A stretch of 64,000 nt of DNA from Mariniphaga sp. (lineage in GTDB: Bacteria; Bacteroidota; Bacteroidia; Bacteroidales; Prolixibacteraceae), in contig JANXZJ010000193.1 in the NCBI GenBank assembly GCA_025355585.1, positions 1-64,000 of the forward strand. The letters run 5' to 3'. The notes below the pieces were generated by a model. The model searched no databases. It was not told where the DNA came from and saw nothing but the letters and a program-made list of their open reading frames with translations. Shown here in pieces: positions 9,141-16,275 of this stretch. Position numbers and translations under genes: made by a program. Positions within the stretch are counted from its first letter, which is position 1. Every line of letters begins with the position of its first letter.

Positions 9141-9608
9141 ATGGAAACATCATACATTTATCCGGGTGCCCACACATTAAACGCTGATATAACAATCAAG
9201 GGATGTGATGACGCAATTGAGTTCTATAAAAAAGTTTTTGGCGCAACAGAACGGGGGCGGATCATTACACCCGATGGCTCAATTGCACATGCTGAAATAG
9301 AGATTGAAGGCTCAATGCTGATGATGGCAGAAGAAAATCCATTCTGGACAAACAAAAGCCCAATAACACTTGGCGGAACCCCTGTTACACTTGCTTTGTA
9401 TGTGAGGGACGTTGATACCGTTTTTAATCAGGCACTCAATGCCGGTGCAAAGGAAATTATGCCGGTGAAAGATGAGTTTTATGGAGACAGAGCCGGGCAT
9501 GTGATTGATCCGTTTGGATATAAGTGGATGATTGTTACGCACAAAGAAGATGTAAGTTTTGAGGAGATGCAGAAGAGAGCCAATCTGATGTTTAGCATGA
9601 ATAAGTAA
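9141..9608 (+). CDS. VOC-family (glyoxalase/PhnB-like) protein
   Basis: 155 residues, a PhnB-like member of the vicinal oxygen chelate superfamily. Segments in order: a first beta-alpha-beta unit with KGCDDAIEFYKKVFGATERGR, HAEIEIEGSMLMMAEE, then the second unit with LALYVRDVDTVFNQALNAGAKEIMPVKDEFYGDRAGHVIDPFGYKWMI. The final 'YGDRAGHVIDPFGYKW' is characteristic of the group. Possible metal ligands are His54 (HAEIEI) and the His/Glu near the C-terminal strand, but activity is not predictable because many members have no known substrate. It is followed by a DoxX-family gene 69 bases on. Confidence 0.85.
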   Translation: METSYIYPGAHTLNADITIKGCDDAIEFYKKVFGATERGRIITPDGSIAHAEIEIEGSMLMMAEENPFWTNKSPITLGGTPVTLALYVRDVDTVFNQALNAGAKEIMPVKDEFYGDRAGHVIDPFGYKWMIVTHKEDVSFEEMQKRANLMFSMNK

Positions 9609-9677
9609 AAATAATCGGTTCATTCCACTCACACGCAAGACATCAACAAATATTTATAAACCCTAAATACAAATACA

Positions 9678-10055
9678 ATGAAGAAGAAGATTCTATTCGT
9701 AGTAAGTATACTGTTTGGACTGATGTTCATTAATGCCGGTCTGAATAAGTTTTTTAATTATATCCCCGCACCGACCAACTTGCCCGAGAAAATGATGAAA
9801 GTGATGGCCGCAATGGTGGAAATAACCTGGCTGATGCCGCTCCTTGCGAGTGCTGAAATTGTAGGCGGAATTCTTTTTATGATCCCTAAATTCAGGGCGC
9901 TTGGTGCGATCGTTATTTTTCCGGTAATGGTCGGCATACTTTTAACCCACCTGATTCTCGAACCGTCAGGACTTCCAATCGCATTGGTATTGCTGGCAAT
10001 CAACCTGTGGGTCATTTTCGAGAATCGTGAAAAGTATATGCCGATGATCAGATGA
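9678..10055 (+). CDS. DoxX-family membrane protein
   Basis: 125 residues with four predicted transmembrane segments (about 5-22, 49-68, 75-95 and 100-116). The motifs NAGLNKFFNYIP near the N-terminus and LASAEIVGGILFMIPKFRALGAIVIFPVMVGILLTH in the middle match small DoxX/DoxD-like inner-membrane proteins. Members are linked loosely to redox stress or thiosulfate:quinone chemistry; the specific role here is unknown. A strong hairpin follows at 10104. Confidence 0.8.
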   Translation: MKKKILFVVSILFGLMFINAGLNKFFNYIPAPTNLPEKMMKVMAAMVEITWLMPLLASAEIVGGILFMIPKFRALGAIVIFPVMVGILLTHLILEPSGLPIALVLLAINLWVIFENREKYMPMIR

Positions 10056-10103
10056 CGAAATAGAAAACAGTAACAACGATTGCGCATCCGCAATTCTCAT
10101 TTT

Positions 10104-10146
10104 GCAGACAGATTTGATTCGCTAAATCTGTCTGCAAATGTTTTTT
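10104..10146 (+). terminator. Hairpin terminator after the DoxX gene
   Basis: A perfect 12-bp stem, GCAGACAGATTT (10104-10115) with AAATCTGTCTGC (10124-10135), has an 8-base loop. AAATG then TTTTTT follow. The T-run is offset by five bases, so termination strength is uncertain. Confidence 0.65.
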
Positions 10147-10175
10147 ACTGCAGCACTACAAACACGGAACTTAGT

Positions 10176-10209
10176 TTTGCGAACCATCCACTTTTACTAA
10201 TATAGTTTG
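10176..10209 (+). promoter_or_regulatory. Possible Bacteroidota-type promoter
   Basis: TTTG at 10176-10179 and TATAGTTTG at 10201-10209 are separated by 21 bases, close to the Bacteroidota -33 TTTG / -7 TAnnTTTG pattern (the -7 box has one extra base). The start codon of the dehydrogenase-like gene is about 98 bases downstream. Confidence 0.35.
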
Positions 10210-10306
10210 CAATGAATTTTATTAATGGTTACTTTGAAAATAAAACAGAATAGACATAACTGGTTGCATCGGTTGAAATGTTGCAGGCAGTATTAAATCG
10301 ACATTA

Positions 10307-11212
10307 ATGAAATTTGATAAAATAACAATCATCGACAAGTGCGGACTCACAGATCCGGTTCTTGAGAAACTAACCAACCTTTCAACAAAGCCCGTTGAAA
10401 TATTCGATGACTTTCCAAAGACAGCGGAAGAAATCATAAAGCGTATTGGTGACGCTGATTGTATTTTGGTAAGCTGGCAGACCATTGTTGGTGCTGACAT
10501 TATAAAAGCCTCCAAATCGCTGAAATTTATTGGAATGTGCTGTAGTTTGTATGATGAGAAATCTGCAAATGTCGACATTGAAACTGCCAGAGGACTTGGA
10601 ATAGATGTAAAAGGGGTGAAAGATTATGGCGACGATGGAACGATCGAATTCATATTTGCCGAACTGATTTACCTGTTTAAAGGTCTTGGAAAACATAAAT
10701 GGCGCGATGAGCAGACAGAATTAAAGAATAAAAGCATCGGTATTATCGGACTTGGAACCCTCGGACAGATGGTTGCCAAAACTGCTTTGCATTTCGGTAT
10801 GCAGGCCTTCTATTTCAGCAGGACCAGAAAGCACCAGTTGGAAGACGAAAATCTTAAATACCTTCCACTTGAAGATTTACTAAAAACCTGCGATGTAGTC
10901 ACAACTCATTTACCCAAACATACAGTTTTAATTTCAGCGCCTGAATTCAAAATAAAGAAAAGAAATTCTGTCCTGGTAAGTACTTCTATCGGACTTAATT
11001 GCGATAAAGATGCTTTGGTGAACTGGTTGACGGAAGACAAAACATCCTATGCCATTTTTGATTCAGTTGGCGCTGGAATTCATGGGGATGAACTTCGTAA
11101 ATTGGATAATGTAATTCTCTCCGATCAATCTGCAGGCTTTACAACCGAAGCGAAAGAGCGCCTTTCTGAAAAGGTGCTGAATAACCTGACAAATTTTTTA
11201 ATGAAGAATTAA
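10307..11212 (+). CDS. D-2-hydroxyacid dehydrogenase-like protein lacking catalytic residues
   Basis: 301 residues with the layout of NAD-dependent D-isomer 2-hydroxyacid dehydrogenases. It has an N-terminal flavodoxin-like half, the dinucleotide-binding loop GIIGLGTLGQ about residues 143-152, and the returning C-terminal segment NVILSDQSAGFTTEA. The family's three catalytic residues are not where expected. The Arg of the usual N-x-[AS]-R-G is Ile228 (STSIG), the Glu of D-V-F-x-x-E-P is absent (FDSVGAG), and the His of T-P-H is Gln274 (SDQSAG). The protein may bind NAD without acting as a normal dehydrogenase, or have another activity. No partner gene is evident. Confidence 0.8.
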   Translation: MKFDKITIIDKCGLTDPVLEKLTNLSTKPVEIFDDFPKTAEEIIKRIGDADCILVSWQTIVGADIIKASKSLKFIGMCCSLYDEKSANVDIETARGLGIDVKGVKDYGDDGTIEFIFAELIYLFKGLGKHKWRDEQTELKNKSIGIIGLGTLGQMVAKTALHFGMQAFYFSRTRKHQLEDENLKYLPLEDLLKTCDVVTTHLPKHTVLISAPEFKIKKRNSVLVSTSIGLNCDKDALVNWLTEDKTSYAIFDSVGAGIHGDELRKLDNVILSDQSAGFTTEAKERLSEKVLNNLTNFLMKN

Positions 11213-11846
11213 AACCGCTTTCAACAACGTGTTTATTTTATTTGTGAACACCATTCTCCACTTTGTTACAAACGAGTCTGGGAATAGACTTCACAAAGCT
11301 ATATTTAACACGGAGTTTCAAAGAGAAAGCGAGGAGCGATGCAAAGTTGGCAAGTTGACACTAAACCCTCTGCGGTACGCTGCGCTTTTTCCTTTGCGGT
11401 ACTTTGCGTTAATATTTTATAGCATTGTGACAGCCTCCGTCTCCCCCTCGTTTGCAGCGAGGGGTTTGTTGTTTAGAGTTTGTAACTCGTCCTCAAATTT
11501 AAGAGTTCAGAATCGGCATTTTTATCTTTATAAACGATTTGCAGAACAGTACTCCTTGCCACCAAATCTCCAAAGCACCAAATTTCACCAAAAGCAATTA
11601 TTTAATGTTTTTACATTGGTGGACTTTGGTGTTTTTGTGTATGGATGGCATTTTTTGATTTTCAGACTTTCCAGATTTGATTCGAATTTATCTTATATAC
11701 AACAAGTCTGCCTTTTTTGAGTTTGCAACTTGCGGTCCAAATTCCAAATAATTCCAAAAGTTGAAGTTCAACAAGAATATTGCGCATCGGTAAAGTCTTA
11801 AACAGGGCAAAATTTTAGTAAATTGAAAGATAAAAACTTCAACAAA
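11213..11846. other. Intergenic region with hairpins and low-complexity repeats
   Basis: No supported gene; a 163-codon open frame here is composed of repeat-like sequence. A perfect hairpin is present: CCCCTCG (11444-11450) / CGAGGGG (11458-11464), 7-base loop, then TTTGTTGTTT. Degenerate echoing motifs occur: CCTCTGCGGTACGCTGCG, then CTTTGCGGTACTTTGCG around 11370-11410. Forms of CCAAAG and CACCAA around 11570-11600 meet their inverse near 11621-11636. The region has the look of decayed intergenic repeats next to the module that follows. Confidence 0.5.
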
Positions 11847-11862
11847 CCCGGTAAACACTGGT
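11847..11862 (+). promoter_or_regulatory. Shared 16-base element, copy 1
   Basis: CCCGGTAAACACTGGT lies 142 bases before the start codon of the 248-residue protein. The identical 16 bases occur at 33353-33368, 148 bases before the paralogous gene. The core CCGGT-AAAC-ACTGG is an imperfect inverted repeat that could be an operator, or a small RNA stem with one G-U pair. In this copy it lies upstream of a promoter-like sequence, which favours a DNA site or a module end. Confidence 0.7.
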
Positions 11863-11895
11863 GTTGAATCGATATGAGAAATATATTCAGAAATA

Positions 11896-11929
11896 TTTGA
11901 GATTTAAATTTTTATTTTTTGTATATTTA
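11896..11929 (+). promoter_or_regulatory. Possible promoter of the module protein gene, copy 1
   Basis: TTTG (11896-11899) and TATATTTA (11922-11929) are 22 bases apart, close to the Bacteroidota -33/-7 pattern except for the last base. The start codon lies about 75 bases downstream. Confidence 0.35.
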
Positions 11930-12003
11930 GCTATTCCCAATAGATGTTTTTCGCACATAAATGTTTTGGTTTTTATTGTTAATTAAAAACGAATAATTAA
12001 ATT

Positions 12004-12750
12004 ATGCCAAAAAATTTAGCATCAGGACCGGGCACAAATGTGACCAACCTAAAAACTATGATTGCTGCTATTTTGGGTTATGGAGATCGTTACAACCCAA
12101 TCAATGCACTCATTTCACTGATGGCTTTACAAGCCCTTTATCTTCTTGGCCTTAGCGCCGTAAATTCGGTAGATGCCGTACAACCTGCAAATACAAATGC
12201 GAAAAACGCACGTACCGATGCTTTCGATTTATTAGACAAGCTCACAACCCGCATTGGAAATGCTTTTAAGTCAATTGTAGCCAATGAACCGGCCCGCGAA
12301 CATGTCCGTTCAATGATTCTTGTGATTAAACGTGGCAGGGTTAATCTTAAAAAAGAACAGCCACCTGTTACTGATCCAACTGCCGAACCGACAAATGGCA
12401 AAGAAAATGCTTCTCATAAATCGGGATATGACAAGCAACTTGAAAATTTCAACAAGTTGATTTATTACTTAGCTAGCTTTCCAGCCTACGTTCCAAATGA
12501 AGCTGATTTAACTGTTGAAAGTCTGACTGCCTTTTACAATGAACTGAATGCAAAAAATCAGCTTGTTATCGATACCCAGACAGAACTCGATAAAGCACGC
12601 ATCATTCGTAAAAATGTGCTTGATCATCCTGAATCCGGTTTGGTTGTTTTGGCGAAGGCTTCCAAAAACTATGTATCGTCTGTTTATGGTGCCAGAAGTC
12701 TTGAATATAGGCAGTTAACGAAGCTGAGATTTAAAACTTATAAAAGTTAA
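12004..12750 (+). CDS. Repeat-array-associated helical protein, copy 1 (unknown family)
   Basis: 248 residues with no signal peptide and no recognised domain. Predicted mostly alpha-helical: an N-terminal helical half (about 1-110), a charged, Pro/Lys-rich linker (about 112-140), and a C-terminal helical half. It is a clear paralogue of the gene at 33516. Shared positions include N-V-x-N (12-15), the A-R-x-x-A-F segment about 68-73, KL-x-TRI-x-N about 79-87, LENF-x-KLI about 145-153, Y-x-PNE about 161-166, L-x-KAR, GLV-x-LA and GA-x-S-x-EY-x-Q-x-x-KL at the C-terminus. It sits in the same arrangement as its paralogue: 16-base element, gene, hairpin terminator, 21-bp repeat array. The conserved layout implies the protein acts on or with the repeats, but no biochemical role can be assigned. 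Confidence 0.85.
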   Translation: MPKNLASGPGTNVTNLKTMIAAILGYGDRYNPINALISLMALQALYLLGLSAVNSVDAVQPANTNAKNARTDAFDLLDKLTTRIGNAFKSIVANEPAREHVRSMILVIKRGRVNLKKEQPPVTDPTAEPTNGKENASHKSGYDKQLENFNKLIYYLASFPAYVPNEADLTVESLTAFYNELNAKNQLVIDTQTELDKARIIRKNVLDHPESGLVVLAKASKNYVSSVYGARSLEYRQLTKLRFKTYKS

Positions 12751-12804
12751 TCGTAATCGGCCATAATCGATGGCCTGCAGAAAACATCTTTTTAGGAACA
12801 TATT

Positions 12805-12840
12805 TACTGCGTTTCCTCAATGGCAAACGCAGTATTTATT
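12805..12840 (+). terminator. Hairpin terminator between module gene and repeat array, copy 1
   Basis: A perfect 10-bp stem, TACTGCGTTT (12805-12814) with AAACGCAGTA (12825-12834), has a 10-base loop and is followed by TTTATTTT. The stem core ACTGCG/CGCAGT is shared with the hairpin at 34318. A smaller perfect hairpin, GGCCAT (12759-12764) / ATGGCC (12770-12775), lies just after the stop codon. Confidence 0.85.
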
Positions 12841-12920
12841 TTAGATGAGTTCATTCCTAAAAAATGGATGTATATTCCAATAAAAAAGCTTCACATTTTT
12901 GAAATGTCAACTTCAACTAT

Positions 12921-13256
12921 GCACAAGTCATTGGACATTTTGCACAAGTCATTGGATATTTTGCGGAAGGCACTGGACATTTTGCACAAGGCATTGGATA
13001 TTTTGCGGAAGGCACTGGACGTTTTGCGGAAGGCACTGGATATTTTGCGGAAGGCACTGGACATTTTGCACAAGTCATTGGATATTTTGCGGAAGGCACT
13101 GGACATTTTGCGGAAGACAACTTCAACTATGCACAAGTCACTTAATATTTTGCGGAAGACATTGGCGATTTTGCGGAAGACAACTTCAACTATGCACAAG
13201 CCGTTGCGCATTTAGCGGAAGGCAACTTCAACTATGAAGAAGTCGTGTCACATTAT
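12921..13256. repeat. 21-bp tandem repeat array 1, 16 units
   Basis: Sixteen head-to-tail units of exactly 21 bp. Two unit classes differ at a few fixed places. One begins GCACAAGTCATT, the other GCGGAAGGCACT; both continue GGACATTTT or GGATATTTT. Unit 4 mixes the classes (GCACAAGGCATT). Units 10, 13 and 15 carry the alternative tail CAACTTCAACTAT, which also stands immediately before unit 1. The last units are diverged. There are no spacers, so this is not CRISPR. In one frame the units encode the heptad H/R-K-S/A-L-D-I-L, in which half the variable positions are silent. The array starts 87 bases after the terminator stem. Confidence 0.95.
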
Positions 13257-13707
13257 CAGGAAAATTGTAATATCTATGTTTTTGACATAATACGATTTGA
13301 TGGTATTAACTATGAAAGAATTCAAATGGATGAAAAAAATCCCTGAAGGGCTTTTCGGGGCGCTTCAGGGAGGTCAATTATTCAAACTTTCAATTTGTTT
13401 CTTATCAAGCCGCTTGAAGGGTTTACAACCGCTTCAAGGGCACTCCTTTTCACTTTTTTCTCTTTGACTCGTCCTGATTTTTCTTTACAGATTTTGTGTT
13501 GATACTGTCTTACCTTTTATTTGCGGCGCATATGTTGTTTTCATTTCATCAAACATTTGTAGTTGCGCCTTTTTTTTATCCTGCTTCTTTATCCCGGGGA
13601 TGCGTTCGCTTTGGTCACTTACCCCAGGCTACCAATATTTCACCAGGCTGTGGTGATAACTTTTTCTCATCTTCGCCCTTTCTTTCCCTCTCTTTTTTCT
13701 CTCCCTC
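13257..13707. other. Spacer after repeat array 1 with two similar hairpins
   Basis: No supported gene. Hairpin one is CCCTGAAG (13341-13348) / CTTCAGGG (13363-13370). Hairpin two is CTTGAAG (13413-13419) / CTTCAAG (13432-13438). Both are built on related TGAAGGG/CTTCA words. The last 60 bases before the end of buk are almost pure pyrimidine on the plus strand (about 13664-13710). Open frames here are products of this skewed composition. Confidence 0.55.
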
Positions 13708-14802
13708 TTAGTTTCCCGTTTTATCGTAGACGATTGCTTCAACCTCGCCACGTGCAACCATCAAAGCATTCATCGCCAAAGCTTTTAATTCATCCTGACC
13801 CGGATAAACCAAAACCGGAGCGATAAATTCAACGCGTTCGCGGATCATCGCCATCATATTTTTATCGTAAGCAATACCACCGGTAATTAAAATACCATCT
13901 ATTTTTCCCTTTAAAACAGTAGCCATTTCACCGATCGATTTCGAAACCTGGTAAGCCATTGCCTCAAGGTAAAATGCTGCCTTTTTATCTCCTTCGTTGA
14001 CAGCTATTTCAACTTCACGGGCATCGTTCGTTCCAAGATATGCTACGAGACCTCCCTGACCATTGACCATTGACCGCATTTCTTCCTCTGAATATTTCCC
14101 GCTAAAACACATACCTATCAATCCTCCCACAGGAAGTGTACCGCTGCGTTCCGGAGAAAAAGGACCTTCACCATCAAGTCCGTTATTCACATCAATTACT
14201 CTCCCGTTGTGGTGCGCACCTACGGTAATCCCACCACCAAGGTGAACAACAATCAGGTCAAGTTCTTCGTACAACCTTCCGATCTTGGATGCATGCTGAC
14301 GCGCCACCGCTTTCTGATTCAGCGCATGAAAGATCGATAACCTTTTAAACAAAGGGTGACCTGAGACCCTGGCAATGTCATCCATCTCATCGGTAACCAC
14401 AGGATCAGCAATCAAAGCAATGGTTCCGGGATACATTTGAGCAATTTCATAAGCAATCAAAGAACCCAGGTTCGAAGCATGTTCCCCCATCACACCGGTA
14501 CGGCAATGTTCAACCATCAGTTCATTGATAAGGTATACGCCCGATTTCAGCGGATAAGTTAGTCCGCCTCTTCCAATAACAATACTTAGGGTCTCAAGAT
14601 CAACGCGATCATGATCCAGTTCGCGCAGGATGACCCCTTTTCTGAATTCATATTGCTCGCCGATTGTTTTATAAGGGGCTAAATCAGCAACCGAATGATG
14701 AAGTGTCTTTAGTAAAGTGCAGACCGTATTGTCGTAAATGGCAATTTTCGTGGATGTTGATCCCGGATTAATAACCAGGATCCGGGTTTGTTTTGTGTTC
14801 AT
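13708..14802 (-). CDS. buk: Butyrate kinase
   Basis: Acetokinase-family enzyme of 364 residues that converts butyryl phosphate + ADP to butyrate + ATP, the last step of the Ptb-Buk route. The N-terminus has the ATP-binding signature ILVINPGSTSTKIAIYD (about 8-24). Further motifs are HALNQKAVARQHA, VVHLGGGITVGAHHNGRVIDVNNGLDGEGPFSPERSG (about 190-225) and GILITGGIAYDKNM (about 305). It lies 169 bases downstream of ptb on the same strand, so together they form a butyrate-producing (or branched-chain acyl phosphate) module. The related branched-chain carboxylate kinases cannot be excluded. Confidence 0.93.
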   Translation of the reverse strand: MNTKQTRILVINPGSTSTKIAIYDNTVCTLLKTLHHSVADLAPYKTIGEQYEFRKGVILRELDHDRVDLETLSIVIGRGGLTYPLKSGVYLINELMVEHCRTGVMGEHASNLGSLIAYEIAQMYPGTIALIADPVVTDEMDDIARVSGHPLFKRLSIFHALNQKAVARQHASKIGRLYEELDLIVVHLGGGITVGAHHNGRVIDVNNGLDGEGPFSPERSGTLPVGGLIGMCFSGKYSEEEMRSMVNGQGGLVAYLGTNDAREVEIAVNEGDKKAAFYLEAMAYQVSKSIGEMATVLKGKIDGILITGGIAYDKNMMAMIRERVEFIAPVLVYPGQDELKALAMNALMVARGEVEAIVYDKTGN

Positions 14803-14842
14803 GTGATGTTATATTTCAGATTGTTAATTTTTAAAACAAAAA

Positions 14843-14877
14843 TTAAAGGTTAAAGGATAAAGATTAAAGGATAAAGT
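14843..14877. repeat. 7-bp tandem repeat in the ptb-buk spacer
   Basis: Five consecutive 7-base units: TTAAAGG, TTAAAGG, ATAAAGA, TTAAAGG, ATAAAGT. It is followed (about 14897-14970) by a pyrimidine-rich tract of echoing words such as GTCGCCCT, TCACC and TCTCCC. Function unknown; it may be neutral slippage. Confidence 0.7.
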
Positions 14878-14971
14878 AAAATCATCGGGTTATTTCCTGT
14901 CGCCCTGTCACCTTTTCACCACTTCTCCCTTTCTCCCCGTCGCCCTATCGCACCCTTCTCTCCCTCTCCAT

Positions 14972-15877
14972 TTAGTTCGCCATTACTGCCGCCAACGCAA
15001 TCGAAAGCAGTTTTACGCGTGAACTATCGCCACGTGATGCAAGAACAACAGGAACCCGGGCTCCAACCATGACGGCTGCCGATTCAGACCTTGACAATTT
15101 GGTATTCACTTTATAAAAGACATTCCCCGATTCGATATTTGGAAACAACAAACAGTCGGCATCGCCTGCCACCGGCGATATTAATCCTTTGATAATTGCC
15201 GATTCACTATCGATTGCCACATCCAGCGCGAGCGGACCATCGACAATGCAACCTGTAATCTGACCCCTGTCATTCATTTTAGAAAGCAGCGCAGCATCGG
15301 TTGTTGCGACAATCGAAGGGAGAACCTGCTCACTTACTGCAATGACGGCGATTTTGGGAAGATCAATTCCCAAATGTTGAGCCACATCAACCATATATTT
15401 AATAATCTGAATTTTCTGGTTCAAATCCGGTAATGGAATTATGGCTACGTCACCTACAATCAATAATTTGTGATAGTATTCATTTTCAACAAGCGTTACA
15501 TGGCTCACAACTTTACCCTGATTGGTAATCCCGTTCTCTTTATTGAGAATTGCCCGCATAAACTTGTCGGTAGGGATTAACCCTTTCATCAGGATATCAC
15601 CTTCACCCCGGTTAATCATATCAGCAGCAATCCGGGCGGCAAGATCGTCAATAGGTTGATGAATAACAGTAAAAAGGTTGATGTTGATCCCTGATTCATG
15701 GCAAACAGAACTAATGATTGCTTCGTCACCAATCAGAACTGCTTTAACCAGGTTTCGCTTCACAGCATCTCCAACGGCAGAAATTGTATGTTCATCATTG
15801 GCACAAACCACGATCATGGTTTTAAGCACTTTCTCTTTTAACAGATCAAAGAGTTCGATTAGATTCCTGATGGCCAT
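14972..15877 (-). CDS. ptb: Phosphate butyryltransferase
   Basis: About 301 residues. The start is taken at the ATG giving MAIRNLIELFDLLKE; an upstream ATG adds 22 residues with no family resemblance. It converts butyryl-CoA + phosphate to butyryl phosphate + CoA, feeding butyrate kinase encoded next. Visible family features are MIVVCANDEHTISAVGDAV near the N-terminus, GDILMKGLIPTDKFMRAILN about residues 90-110, the HVTLVE segment, VIAVSEQVLPSIVATTDAALLS, and DGPLALDVAIDSESA in the last third. Branched-chain or acetyl substrates are possible for this family, but the pairing with buk supports butyryl/isobutyryl use. Confidence 0.92.
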   Translation of the reverse strand: MAIRNLIELFDLLKEKVLKTMIVVCANDEHTISAVGDAVKRNLVKAVLIGDEAIISSVCHESGININLFTVIHQPIDDLAARIAADMINRGEGDILMKGLIPTDKFMRAILNKENGITNQGKVVSHVTLVENEYYHKLLIVGDVAIIPLPDLNQKIQIIKYMVDVAQHLGIDLPKIAVIAVSEQVLPSIVATTDAALLSKMNDRGQITGCIVDGPLALDVAIDSESAIIKGLISPVAGDADCLLFPNIESGNVFYKVNTKLSRSESAAVMVGARVPVVLASRGDSSRVKLLSIALAAVMAN

Positions 15878-16215
15878 AAGTAGTGTTTTAAGGTAATGCG
15901 ATTGTGCAAAATTAGTGTTTGAATGAATGTCGAAATATGACAAAAAACAGGTGTATATCAGACATTTATAAAGAATATAAATTCAGTTGAAAAAACTGAC
16001 AGATTGACACAAATTGTATTACTTGCAAATCAATCTCCTATAAAATGATTCGAAAAATCCAATTTATTTTTATTGACTTACAATTTATACCGGGTATAAT
16101 TGCAAAAAGCAGTTAGAAAATCGATTAAATACTTTTGAATGATAACATTCAAAATTTAGATTTGTTGTGATACGTTCAGGCATTAGACGTAATTGCAACA
16201 TTCAATAGTTACTAC
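15878..16215. other. AT-rich intergenic region upstream of ptb
   Basis: Nothing gene-like is seen on either strand. It should hold the ptb promoter (minus strand), but no convincing TTTG/TAnnTTTG pair was found. Confidence 0.5.
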
Positions 16216-16251
16216 AACAAAAAAACCGAAGCTGATCAGTCAGCTTCGGTT
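16216..16251 (-). terminator. Rho-independent terminator of the fasciclin gene
   Basis: A perfect 12-bp stem, AACCGAAGCTGA (16224-16235) with TCAGCTTCGGTT (16240-16251), has the loop TCAG. On the minus strand it is followed by a run of seven T. Confidence 0.92.
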
Positions 16252-16275
16252 CATTAATAAAATACAATTCAGTTT

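Noticed and set aside
11229-11720. Open frame of 163 codons
   Set aside because: Composition follows intergenic repeat words (GCGGTA..., CACCAAA...) and hairpins, with no protein-like pattern.
12820-13237. Several overlapping long frames through repeat array 1
   Set aside because: A stop-free 21-bp repeat opens several frames automatically; the start at 12820 lies in the terminator loop. The best frame is discussed as a finding, not called as a gene.
12921-13256. CRISPR array
   Set aside because: Repeat units are contiguous with no spacers and no cas genes are near.
13496-13826. Open frames before the end of buk
   Set aside because: Pyrimidine-skewed DNA; overlap the confident buk gene.
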